A stretch of 64,000 nucleotides of DNA from Bacillota bacterium. Lineage in GTDB: Bacteria > Bacillota > Clostridia > Christensenellales > CAG-138. The stretch is taken from positions 1 through 64,000 of the forward strand of contig JAEXEN010000001.1 of the NCBI GenBank assembly GCA_023400985.1, given 5' to 3'. The position numbers and the translations under genes are program-made. Of this stretch, positions 17,154 through 25,257 are shown in pieces. Positions within the stretch are counted from its first letter, which is position 1, and each line of letters starts with the position of its first letter. Under the pieces are notes generated by a model. The model was not told the DNA's origin. It was given only the letters and a program-made list of their open reading frames with translations, and searched no databases.

Positions 17154-17204
17154 TTGACAATATCATGTTTTTCCACTAATATGATTGTAAACAATTAAAT
17201 TGTT
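17154..17204 (+). promoter_or_regulatory. gpx promoter with OhrR-type operator
   Basis: TTGACA (17154-17159), a 17-bp spacer and TAATAT (17177-17182). A perfect palindrome AACAATT-A-AATTGTT (17190-17204) overlaps the expected transcription start. It closely matches the known OhrR operator core ACAATT-A-AATTGT, and the second gene of the operon encodes an OhrR homologue, so autoregulated peroxide-responsive control is likely. Confidence 0.8.
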
Positions 17205-17228
17205 AAAACTTATATGGAGGTCAATGTT

Positions 17229-17771
17229 ATGTCTGTGTACGATTATGAATACACTTCGATCGAGAAGCGGCCGGTTAAAATGTCCGAATATAAGGGGCAG
17301 GTTTTGCTCATCGTCAATACGGCCAGCAAGTGCGGTTTTACGCCGCAGTATGAAGGGCTTGAGGCGCTTTATAAAACCTACAAGGACCGCGGATTTACGG
17401 TCATCGGCTTCCCCTGCAACCAGTTTGCGAACCAGGAGAGCGGGAGCGATGAGGAAATTTCCGAGTTCTGTTCCGTGCGCTATGGCGTTACCTTCCCGCT
17501 GTCGCAAAAGGTGGACGTCCGCGATGAAACCGCTATTCCGCTCTACCGGTATTTGACAAGTCAAAAGGGGTTCCAAGGGCTTGGCAAGGGCGTGAAGGCC
17601 AAATCGATGGAGCTCATGCTTAAGACGCTTTACAAGGACCGCTATCACGACGAGCAGATCAAATGGAACTTTACCAAATTCCTGATCGACCGTAGCGGCA
17701 ACGTGGCCGGGCGCTATGAACCCACCGTGGAGCCCAAAGATATAGCCGCCGATATCGAAAAACTTTTGTAA
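17229..17771 (+). CDS. gpx: Glutathione peroxidase family protein (thiol peroxidase)
   Basis: Cytoplasmic peroxidase reducing organic and lipid hydroperoxides. The catalytic Cys is C35 in NTASKCGFTPQY; the supporting residues are Gln/Asn in GFPCNQF and Trp in IKWNFTKF. A further Cys (C81 in SEFCSVRYGVTFP) is in the position used as resolving cysteine in thioredoxin-dependent members, so glutathione is probably not the reductant. There is no selenocysteine codon. 180 aa is the usual length for monomeric Gpx; ATG 17229 is set by GGAGG at 17217-17221. First gene of an operon with ohrR and a VOC protein. Confidence 0.95.
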   Translation: MSVYDYEYTSIEKRPVKMSEYKGQVLLIVNTASKCGFTPQYEGLEALYKTYKDRGFTVIGFPCNQFANQESGSDEEISEFCSVRYGVTFPLSQKVDVRDETAIPLYRYLTSQKGFQGLGKGVKAKSMELMLKTLYKDRYHDEQIKWNFTKFLIDRSGNVAGRYEPTVEPKDIAADIEKLL

Positions 17772-17774
17772 TTT

Positions 17775-18227
17775 ATGAAGAAAGATGTTTTGAAGCTCGA
17801 GAACCAGCTCTGCTTTCCGCTTTACGCCGCCGCCAAGGAGGTCGTGAACCGCTATAAGCCGCTGCTCGATAAGATCGACCTCACCTACACGCAGTATATC
17901 GCGCTGATGGTTTTATGGGAGCATAAAAGCGTAAGCGTAAAAGAGCTCGGGGAATATTTGTATCTCGATTCCGGCACTTTGACGCCGCTGTTGAAACGGC
18001 TTGAAATGAAAGGCCTCGTTACGCGCGAGCGCTCCCGCACGGACGAGCGTACGGTTATCATTACCATTACCGAGGCCGGGGAAAAGCTCAGGGAGGAAGC
18101 TCTGCTTATCCCCGAACAAATGGCGAGCTGCATTCCGCTTCCCCCGGAGGAAGCCTCTACGCTATATGCGCTTTTATATAAGCTTCTGAAGCAGACGGAT
18201 TGCGAAACGAAAGGGAAGGAAAAATGA
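17775..18227 (+). CDS. ohrR: Organic hydroperoxide-sensing repressor OhrR (MarR family)
   Basis: MarR-family winged-helix repressor that loses DNA binding when its cysteine is oxidised by organic hydroperoxides. C13 in LENQLCFPLY is the peroxidatic residue; Y27 and Y38 correspond to the tyrosines that contact it in Bacillus OhrR. The recognition helix region LDSGTLTPLLKRLE and the wing RTDERTV match the family closely. Two more cysteines, C119 and C143, are present; C119 lies near the resolving-Cys position of 2-Cys OhrR proteins. It starts 3 nt after the gpx stop with no clear ribosome-binding site, implying translational coupling. Confidence 0.93.
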   Translation: MKKDVLKLENQLCFPLYAAAKEVVNRYKPLLDKIDLTYTQYIALMVLWEHKSVSVKELGEYLYLDSGTLTPLLKRLEMKGLVTRERSRTDERTVIITITEAGEKLREEALLIPEQMASCIPLPPEEASTLYALLYKLLKQTDCETKGKEK

Positions 18228-18595
18228 TCAGCGACCTCACCATCGGCGACTTGACGATAGACTGCGAGAACGCTTCCCGCGCCCGTGAGTTTTATGCGGA
18301 GCTCACCGGATGGGAACGCATCATCGCGTATGATTGCTTGGCATTGAAAGCTTATAACGGGATGACCATTCTGTTTGCGGAAATGGAGGTTCCGTATGCC
18401 CCGCCCGTTTGGCCGGAGGAACCTAAAAAGCAGCAAAAGCAGATGCACTTCAATTTTCAGGCGGACGATTTGCCCGCCGCCGTGAAGGAAGCCATACGGC
18501 TCGGCGCGAAAAAGGCCGGAGAGCAATTTGGCGGCGACTATTTTGTAACGATGCTCGACACGGAAGGGCATCCGTTTTGCCTGTGCAGGCGATAA
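18224..18595 (+). CDS. VOC/glyoxalase-fold protein
   Basis: 123-aa protein of the vicinal-oxygen-chelate superfamily with two beta-alpha-beta-beta-beta units: N-terminal LTIDCENASRAREFYAELTGW and the C-terminal FVTMLDTEGHPFCLC. MHFNFQADDLPAAVKEAIRLGA is the typical second-half start. The exact reaction is unknown; relatives include thiol transferases and glyoxalases. ATG overlaps the ohrR stop (ATGA), and GGAAGGAA precedes it. Its place in an OhrR operon suggests a role in handling oxidative or electrophile damage. Confidence 0.85.
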   Translation: MISDLTIGDLTIDCENASRAREFYAELTGWERIIAYDCLALKAYNGMTILFAEMEVPYAPPVWPEEPKKQQKQMHFNFQADDLPAAVKEAIRLGAKKAGEQFGGDYFVTMLDTEGHPFCLCRR

Positions 18596-18736
18596 ATCGA
18601 TATCGTTTAGCTTATATGGCATTCGAAGAGGTACTATACCACGCCATTGCTTGCTAAAAACCGTTGACGATAGCTTTTCACATATGCTTTTCTATACTAT
18701 AATTTTAATGATTTTAGTATGTGAAAGGGCTTTACC

Positions 18737-20332
18737 ATGAAACGCGCGACGCATCTTTTACTGTGCATGTGCCTTATCCTAAGCGCATTTGGCTGTGCCA
18801 CCCCCGCTGTACCTGCGGCGTCCGATACGCCCGAAACGCCGGATACAGTGCAATCAACGCCCGCACCGTCGCAGACGCCCGACGAGGGTGCGGCGCTCAT
18901 CGATACCATATTGAAAGAGGCGGACGCGCGAAAAGAAGCCATTTTGAACAGCGAAACGGCGATTGCGCAAGGGGACGCTTTTATAGAAGGGGAAACCTAC
19001 GGCAGAACGGCCTATTACGTTTCCAACGCGGGCGACGATACAAACGACGGCCTTTCTCCCGAAAATGCGTGGGCGACGGTTGAACGCGTCAGCTCCGCAA
19101 AACTTAAGCGCGGCGACGCAGTGTTTTTTGAGCGCGGAGGCGAATGGTACGGGCAGCTTTTCGGCAAGGACGGCGTTACCTACTCCGCCTACGGCGAAGG
19201 TGAAAAGCCGCGTCTTTACGGTACCTCCCGCGATGCGGGCGACGTTAAAGACTGGACGCTTCTTGACGGAACGGAAAACATCTGGGTCTATAAGGAAGCT
19301 GTGCTTGACTGCGGCTGCATCGTTTTTAACGAGGGTGAAGCAAGCGGCGTGCGCATTACGCCGTGGTATGTCGACGGCCGGTGGGTGTGCGCGGACGCAA
19401 AGACGAAGGCGTTTGACGTTACGGAAGACTTGGCGGAAGACTTGAATTTCTATTCCGCAACGGATATATTTTCCGACGATCCCGTTGCCGGAACGGAAGG
19501 GCGGAGCGACAAAGGGCTTCTTTACCTGCGCTCTGACGCGGGAAACCCCGCAGAGGTATTTTCCTCCGTGCGCCTCATGCTTTGGGGCAACACCGTATTG
19601 CCGGGCGAAAATAACGTATTCGACAACCTCGCCATCCTCTATTGCGGCGGGCACGGCATTTACAACTGGGGCTCGCGGCTCGTGGTGCAAAACTGCGAGT
19701 TCGGCTGGATCGGCGGCTGCATCCACTTTTATAACGAGAGCAGCGAGCCGGTGCGCTTTGGCAACGGCGTGGAAAACGACGGCAGTTACGACCTGTATAC
19801 CGTCCGCAACTGTTATTTCCACGATATCTACGATGCCGGCGCGAGCAACCAAAACGATGGGCGCATGGAAAACATCACCTACGCGGGCAACCTGATCGAG
19901 CGCTGCAATTACGGCATTGAGGTATTCTGCTGGACGAAGGCGGACGGAGACGGGAACGAGAACATCTACCGCAACCTCTTGGTAGAGGATAACTATATCC
20001 TCCGTTCCGGCTATGGCTGGGCCAAACAACGGCCGGATACATGAGATGCGGCCATCGAGGGGCACGACGCAATGACGCCGTGCGAAAACTATGTAATCCG
20101 CAACAATGTTCTCTTTGTCGCCAAGACAAGCCTGCTGACCATCGGCGAAACGCCCGAGGGCGAGCCAAAGCTCAGCGGCAACACCTATGTGCAGGACACG
20201 GGCGCGTCCTTGCTTTTCCGCTGGAAAACGGACGGCTATACGACCAGAGGCCAAAGAGGCCCCGACGCGCTTTTAAGCTATGATCCCACGGGCACGGTCG
20301 TTGTAAGAAGCGGTTTAGTTGAAAACGGATAA
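18737..20332 (+). pseudogene. Right-handed beta-helix lipoprotein gene interrupted by an in-frame TGA
   Basis: A lipoprotein (lipobox FGC at about residue 20, then a Pro/Thr linker) with a DUF1565-like start (YYVSNAGDDTNDGLSPENAWAT) and a parallel beta-helix rich in Asn/Gly turns, of the kind found in carbohydrate-active or surface proteins. The frame runs 435 codons to TGA at 20042-20044, right after AKQRPDT, then continues in the same frame for 95 codons (AAIEGHDAMTPCENYVIRN) to TAA at 20330. The continuation reads as the last coils of the helix. A single C-to-T change (CGA to TGA) would explain it. The first 435 codons may still yield a truncated product. Confidence 0.7.
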
Positions 20333-20360
20333 GGGAAAGTCGCATCTTTACGGTTTAGAG

Positions 20361-20417
20361 CCCCGTAGGGCGGCATGCCCACATGCCGCCGTGCCGGATC
20401 GGCGGTTTGCACGGGGT
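20361..20417. repeat. Palindromic repeat element between convergent genes
   Basis: A perfect 9-bp stem GGCGGCATG/CATGCCGCC (20369-20390, loop CCCA) lies inside an outer stem CCCCGT/ACGGGG (20361-20416). GTAGGGCGGCATGCCC-type palindromes are common scattered elements in gut Clostridia. Here the element sits between the beta-helix gene and the convergent GH2 gene and could also end transcription from both sides. Confidence 0.55.
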
Positions 20418-20440
20418 TTACAGGTCACGCAGGCGAATGA

Positions 20441-22213
20441 TTATGTTTTTATTCCCGAAAACGCCTCGTACACCTTATCGTTAAGCGCTCGCATAAACGG
20501 TATATCCACCTTCGTTTCTTTCCTGTCGCAGGTGAAAAGCCCGTTGATCTCGTCCTCCACGTCGCTTACCTGGGTGTAGACGAGCGCACCGAGGCCCCTC
20601 CCCACGGCGGGCAGCACGTCGCGCTCATACAATTTGCTTAGCGCATCCTGCAAATCCTGTTTGCTGTTGAAAACCTTGTAGCCGAACAGCGTGTCGGAAA
20701 CCATATGCTCCGGCGCGGGAAGGCTGTAGCCGCCGAATTCGGTGAGCCCCAGCACCCGGCCGGGGTATTTATCCTTCTTCGGGCGGAAGCGCTTGTAGTA
20801 AATATGGAAGCTTTGTAAATCGCCTGTACCTTGGTCGAAATAACCGCTGGCATGGTCCACCTGCCGAGTGGGGTCCATTTTGCGCACCGCTTCGCACATT
20901 CCTGCGGCGTCAAACTGCCCCCAACCCTCGTTGAAGGGCACCCATGCCGAAAGCGAAACGGCGTTATATAAAAGCTCGACCGTGCGCTTTGCGTCCCGCA
21001 AAAAAGCCTCCCGGCCGGCTTTACTTTGCCGCCCGAACATTGCGTAATTTTCGGGGCCGTCGGAGTAGCGTATGCCCAGCCACGGGGCAATCTGCACCAC
21101 CCATTTTTTATACGGCCCTCCGCCGCTCACAAAATCCTGCCATACGAGCATCCCGAGCCTGTCGCAGTGATAATACCAGCGAAGCGGCTCTATTTTGATG
21201 TGCTTTCGCAGCATGTTGAAGCCCAGGCTTTTGAGCCTCGATATCTCCCATTTTATAGCCTCGTCCGAGGGAGCCGTATACATCCCGTCGCTCCAATAGC
21301 CCTGGTCCAAAAGGCCGTTGTGGAGGATGGGTTTCCCGTTGAGCATAAGCCGTGGTTTCCCGTCCTCGTCCTTTTCCACGCCAAATTCCCGCATGCCGAA
21401 ATAGCCGTATACCGTATCATCCCCCACGGTCACTTCCAAGTCGTACAAAAAAGGATCGTCGGGGCTCCAGCTTTTAAAGTCCGGCAGATCTACGCGCGCC
21501 ATACCGCCTTCGAGCAGCGCTTGCGCAACCAAATTCCCGCCGTCCAGCACCCGCACGGAACCGGATGACACGCCCTCCGCCTTTATCTCCACCGCGCCTT
21601 CTTTCCAAAAGGGGGTGATGCGCAGCTTCTCGATATGCCTTTGCGGCACATCCTCGCACCAAACCGTCTGCCATATGCCGCTTTGGCCGGTGTACCAGAT
21701 TCCCCCGCGCTCCATCCTCTGCTTACCGTAGGCCTCGTCTCCCCCGTCGCAGTCGTCCTTCACCGCCACCGTCAAGCTGAATGTGCCGCTGCCTGCAAAG
21801 TCTGTGATATCGAAAGAAAACGGCCAGTACCCGCCGGAATGTTCGCCCAAGAGCTTTTCGTTGCACCACACGCGGCAAAACTGATCCACCGCGCCGAAAT
21901 GCAGCAGGCGGCGCATGCCATCCGACAAACGATCCATGCGTATCTCACGGCGGTACCACAGCGTTTGACCGCGCACAAGCTGCCGCCCCACGCCGGAGAG
22001 AAGGCTTTCGGGGGAAAAAGGCAACAAAATATCCCCGTCCCACGCCGCAGGAAACGCGTCGTCCTTCCGTATCGCGTACTTCCATGGGCCGTTGAGGCAT
22101 TTCCATGTGTCCCGCCGCATTTGCGGGCGGGGGTAGTCGTCCAGCGGGCAATCTTTATCTATCGTTTCGCCCCATGGGGTATAGAGAAGTTTCATCTTTT
22201 TTATATTGTTCAT
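20441..22213 (-). CDS. Glycoside hydrolase family 2 enzyme
   Basis: 590-aa retaining glycosidase of the GH2 beta-galactosidase/beta-glucuronidase/beta-mannosidase clan. A sugar-binding jelly-roll domain (about 35-200) is followed by an immunoglobulin-like domain (200-290) and the TIM barrel. The acid/base Glu is in PFNEGWGQFD and the nucleophile Glu in LGLTEFGGYS. No signal peptide, so it acts inside the cell on imported oligosaccharides. The short C-terminus lacks the extra domains of LacZ. ATG follows GGGAGAAAGGC. Last gene of the MFS-DUF2804-GH2 operon. Confidence 0.92.
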   Translation of the reverse strand: MNNIKKMKLLYTPWGETIDKDCPLDDYPRPQMRRDTWKCLNGPWKYAIRKDDAFPAAWDGDILLPFSPESLLSGVGRQLVRGQTLWYRREIRMDRLSDGMRRLLHFGAVDQFCRVWCNEKLLGEHSGGYWPFSFDITDFAGSGTFSLTVAVKDDCDGGDEAYGKQRMERGGIWYTGQSGIWQTVWCEDVPQRHIEKLRITPFWKEGAVEIKAEGVSSGSVRVLDGGNLVAQALLEGGMARVDLPDFKSWSPDDPFLYDLEVTVGDDTVYGYFGMREFGVEKDEDGKPRLMLNGKPILHNGLLDQGYWSDGMYTAPSDEAIKWEISRLKSLGFNMLRKHIKIEPLRWYYHCDRLGMLVWQDFVSGGGPYKKWVVQIAPWLGIRYSDGPENYAMFGRQSKAGREAFLRDAKRTVELLYNAVSLSAWVPFNEGWGQFDAAGMCEAVRKMDPTRQVDHASGYFDQGTGDLQSFHIYYKRFRPKKDKYPGRVLGLTEFGGYSLPAPEHMVSDTLFGYKVFNSKQDLQDALSKLYERDVLPAVGRGLGALVYTQVSDVEDEINGLFTCDRKETKVDIPFMRALNDKVYEAFSGIKT

Positions 22214-22226
22214 GCCTTTCTCCCTT

Positions 22227-23243
22227 TTACCAGTTGTTCACCGCATGCTCGCAGAAGGCCAAAAGGTTTTCTAGCCGGATGGTTTCCCCGTCCGGCAGTA
22301 CGACGGAACCGTTGAACTTCCCGAACACCTGATGGCAGCGGTTGTTTACAAAGGCGAACTTCGTTTTGGTGTCGTTATCAAATACCGGCGTCATAGTCAG
22401 GTCGAAATTTCCGCCGTCGCTTGTAAAATGCCACGGGGCCATATAATCGTTTTCGCCCCGCTCCGCAAGGATCGCGCCGAGCTTATAGGCTTTTCCGTTC
22501 CAAAAGAACATGTTTTCGGTGGCGTGTTCGAGCTTCCCAAAACCCCAGCCGATGTTGAAGCCGAAGCGTCCGCCGTCCGTTTGCCCCGTGCCGCAGCCCC
22601 AGAACCACTCCTGATGAAACGGCCACACGCCGCGCCCCCAATCGAGAAGCGCGGTCTCTTCGCCATGCGCTTCAACCGTCAGGTTCCCAAACCGCACATG
22701 GCCCGTAACGCCATAAAAGTGCTCCTTGCAGTTTAAATAAAACTGCCCGGGCTTTTCAAAAGGCGTGGCGATGACCATGGCCTCGTCGCCCGGCCTGTGC
22801 GACAGCGTCATTTCGATATCCACCGACCCGCTGCCGTTCTCGGCTTTCAGGCGAAGCGTACGGCATGTTTCCTCCGTATCAAAGGAGATTGAAAAGCCTT
22901 TCCCTTTCGCACTTAGCCGGTTCGGCCGGTTTGGATGTAAAGGCATATCCATTTTGCGCATGGGGAGCGGCCGCATGCGGCTGAAGCTATGGCGTTCGCC
23001 GGTTTTAAGCGAAAACAGGTTTGCGGAAAAATTGGCCATGTAGGACACATGCCCTATGGTCATCTGCAGCACCCATTCCCCGAGCGCCAGTTGGTAAAAA
23101 TCCCACTCCTTAAGGCCGAAGGGTCTGCCCGCCGCCCACTCGCGGTTATACAGGTACAGCATTTCCTTGGCGTAGCCCGGCTGCAGCAAGTTACCCTTTT
23201 CATTCAGGAGAAGCGTCGGCTTTGTAATCTCCCTCTGTGTCAT
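22227..23243 (-). CDS. DUF2804 family protein
   Basis: 338-aa protein matching the DUF2804 family, which has no established function. Characteristic aromatic-rich stretches are EWDFYQLALGEWVLQMTIGH, LLDWGRGVWPFHQEWFWG and GFNIGWGFGKLEHATEN. The fold is probably beta-rich; conserved Trp, Asp, His and Glu residues in the second half could form a sugar-binding or catalytic pocket. There is no signal peptide or membrane helix. The ATG overlaps the MFS stop (ATGA), and the GH2 gene follows 13 bp later, so a role in metabolism of the same glycoside is likely by context. Confidence 0.85.
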   Translation of the reverse strand: MTQREITKPTLLLNEKGNLLQPGYAKEMLYLYNREWAAGRPFGLKEWDFYQLALGEWVLQMTIGHVSYMANFSANLFSLKTGERHSFSRMRPLPMRKMDMPLHPNRPNRLSAKGKGFSISFDTEETCRTLRLKAENGSGSVDIEMTLSHRPGDEAMVIATPFEKPGQFYLNCKEHFYGVTGHVRFGNLTVEAHGEETALLDWGRGVWPFHQEWFWGCGTGQTDGGRFGFNIGWGFGKLEHATENMFFWNGKAYKLGAILAERGENDYMAPWHFTSDGGNFDLTMTPVFDNDTKTKFAFVNNRCHQVFGKFNGSVVLPDGETIRLENLLAFCEHAVNNW

Positions 23244-24619
23244 TTGCTTTTTACCGCATCGTTTTCCGCAAGCCCCACCCGCTCCCGGTACATGCGGGCC
23301 GCAAAAACAAGCGGGATGAAGATGAGGACGGACAGCGCGGCCGCCCACATATAGATGGATTCCGTAGGTATGTTTTCGGTGATGCCGTGCTCGTTTACGA
23401 TGCTGCCGGCGCCGTTTTTGATGATGATGTTGCCGATAACGGTGCCGATCATCATCGGGATGAGGGTAAAGAAGGATACGCGAATGCCCTCGAATTGTCC
23501 TCGGCTATCCTCGGGGTAAAGCTGTTTCACCCACATGGTGGTCGATTGTATCACCAGCACATAGCCCGCCCCCACCAAAAACACGGCAATGAACAGCGGC
23601 AGATTGGCGACGCTGAAAATATTTGCAGTATCCGCCACGCCGGGGCGGATGAAAAAGCTCAGAACCAAAAGGCCCGCCATATTGACGGCCACCGCCACCG
23701 CCGTCACAAGCGGCGTTTTGTTGCGATTGATGAAGCCGATGGCGGGTATGACAAGCAGCGAGGCCAGCATCAATCCCAAACCTTCGATGATCCCCATGCT
23801 GCCCGCGTCAAACCCCATGCGGTAGATCATCCAATTGCCCATATGCACAAAATAGATATTAAACGGAATGAAGAACAAGGTCGCGGTGATGCTCACGAGC
23901 AGCAGCTCTTTTTTCGAGAAAAAGCCGCCGAAGTTGAACACCGTGGAAAACTGCCGCCAGAAGCTCCCTTCCCGATGCGGCTTCAGCGCGGGAGAGTCCT
24001 TCATAAAAAGCAACGACAGTATCCCCACGGCGATGACAAATATGCCCATGACCCAAAATAGGCGCTGGTAATTATCGTCGCTGCCGATGAGCATGCCGCC
24101 CAAAAGCGTACCCACGATGGTGCCGATGATTGGCTGTATGGCCAAAACCGCGCCAATCTGCCCCCGGTTTTGGTCGGTCGTCATATCGTTGCTCCAAGCG
24201 CTGTAGCCCGAATCGTTTCCCATGGAGCCAAAAAAGCTCATCACATCGTCCGCCAATATCACCAGTACCGCCGCCCAGACGGACGCCTTTGCACCCAAGC
24301 CCACAACGCCGCTGCCGATAAACTCCGTAAATCCAAACAAAATTGTGCACACGCCCCATAGGATATACCCGATGGACACAAACCGCCTTCGGCTCCCCCG
24401 TCTATCGGACAACGTGCCGAACAAAAACGTGGAAAACGTCGTAACCAGCGCGCTTGTGATGACCATCAGCGTGACGATGGTGGAATCCTTGGCGATCTTT
24501 GCGTAAACAAAGGTGTTGAACCACTGGTTTTCGATGTTCCAACAAAGCTGCCCTGCAAGGCCAAGCCCCCACATCAGTATCCAGAACCGTGCTTTCCCCA
24601 TGCCGTCTTTTGTGTTCAT
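23240..24619 (-). CDS. MFS transporter, probable glycoside importer
   Basis: 459-aa membrane protein with about twelve hydrophobic helices and the MFS loop signature FGTLSDRRGSRRRF between helices 2 and 3. It resembles the sugar-transporting MFS permeases often found beside glycosidases. Substrate is inferred only from context: first gene of an operon with DUF2804 and a GH2 enzyme, so it probably imports the glycoside that GH2 cleaves. GGAGGTCAC precedes the ATG, and the AT-rich leader holds the likely promoter. Confidence 0.85.
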   Translation of the reverse strand: MNTKDGMGKARFWILMWGLGLAGQLCWNIENQWFNTFVYAKIAKDSTIVTLMVITSALVTTFSTFLFGTLSDRRGSRRRFVSIGYILWGVCTILFGFTEFIGSGVVGLGAKASVWAAVLVILADDVMSFFGSMGNDSGYSAWSNDMTTDQNRGQIGAVLAIQPIIGTIVGTLLGGMLIGSDDNYQRLFWVMGIFVIAVGILSLLFMKDSPALKPHREGSFWRQFSTVFNFGGFFSKKELLLVSITATLFFIPFNIYFVHMGNWMIYRMGFDAGSMGIIEGLGLMLASLLVIPAIGFINRNKTPLVTAVAVAVNMAGLLVLSFFIRPGVADTANIFSVANLPLFIAVFLVGAGYVLVIQSTTMWVKQLYPEDSRGQFEGIRVSFFTLIPMMIGTVIGNIIIKNGAGSIVNEHGITENIPTESIYMWAAALSVLIFIPLVFAARMYRERVGLAENDAVKSK

Positions 24620-24679
24620 GTGACCTCCAAATGATATATATAGAATAATAATGAAGTCATTCCACCAATTGCCCCGCCG

Positions 24680-25075
24680 TTACGGTTCGGTAACGACACC
24701 ATCCGGCAGTTTCTTTAGAAGCTCCTTATCCGCCGGACAAAACGTATAATTCGGAATCTCCTTCATTGTGATCCAGCGGATGTCGTTATGTTCCAGCTTT
24801 TGCGGCGTGCCTTCGGCAATTGTCGCATGAAACAAGGTAAGGTGCAGCGTAAGCTCAGGATACTCGTACATAACATCCATAACGCGATTGCCAACGGAAA
24901 GCGTAACGGCGAGTTCTTCTTGGCATTCGCGAACAAGCGCCTGCTCTTTCGTTTCGCCAGGCTCGACCTTGCCACCGACGAATTCCCAAAGAAGACCGTT
25001 GGCCTTGCAGGCGGGTCGTTGGCAGATCAAAAATTTATTGCCGTTCCAAATGAGGGCGGCCACAACCTCCATCAT
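24680..25075 (-). CDS. NUDIX hydrolase, MutT-like
   Basis: 131-aa single-domain NUDIX protein. The box is complete: GGKVEPGETKEQALVRECQEEL, matching GX5EX7REUXEEXGU with the three metal-binding Glu residues. The N-terminal VVAALIWNGNKFLICQRP and WEFVGGK follow the MutT/8-oxo-dGTP pyrophosphatase pattern, so sanitising of oxidised nucleotides is the likely role, though CTP pyrophosphatase or another nucleotide cannot be excluded. GGTGGGG lies upstream of the ATG. Confidence 0.9.
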   Translation of the reverse strand: MMEVVAALIWNGNKFLICQRPACKANGLLWEFVGGKVEPGETKEQALVRECQEELAVTLSVGNRVMDVMYEYPELTLHLTLFHATIAEGTPQKLEHNDIRWITMKEIPNYTFCPADKELLKKLPDGVVTEP

Positions 25076-25257
25076 GCATTTACCCCACCACCAATTTATT
25101 TGTATACAAGCCCATTATAATTCGGATGCCTGCCTTGGTACAATCCGGTTTTACATTTTTCGGCAATATCTATTGATGATTCATTTTTCACCCCCATCCC
25201 CTGCCGTTTCCCTTCAATTGTAGTATAATAGACGGCGTGTGCATAAATGGAGGGCGT

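Noticed and set aside
20036..20090. Selenocysteine or Trp at the in-frame TGA of the beta-helix gene
   Set aside because: No clear bacterial SECIS hairpin follows the codon, a beta-helix protein has no redox site there, and many other genes in the window use TGA as a normal stop.
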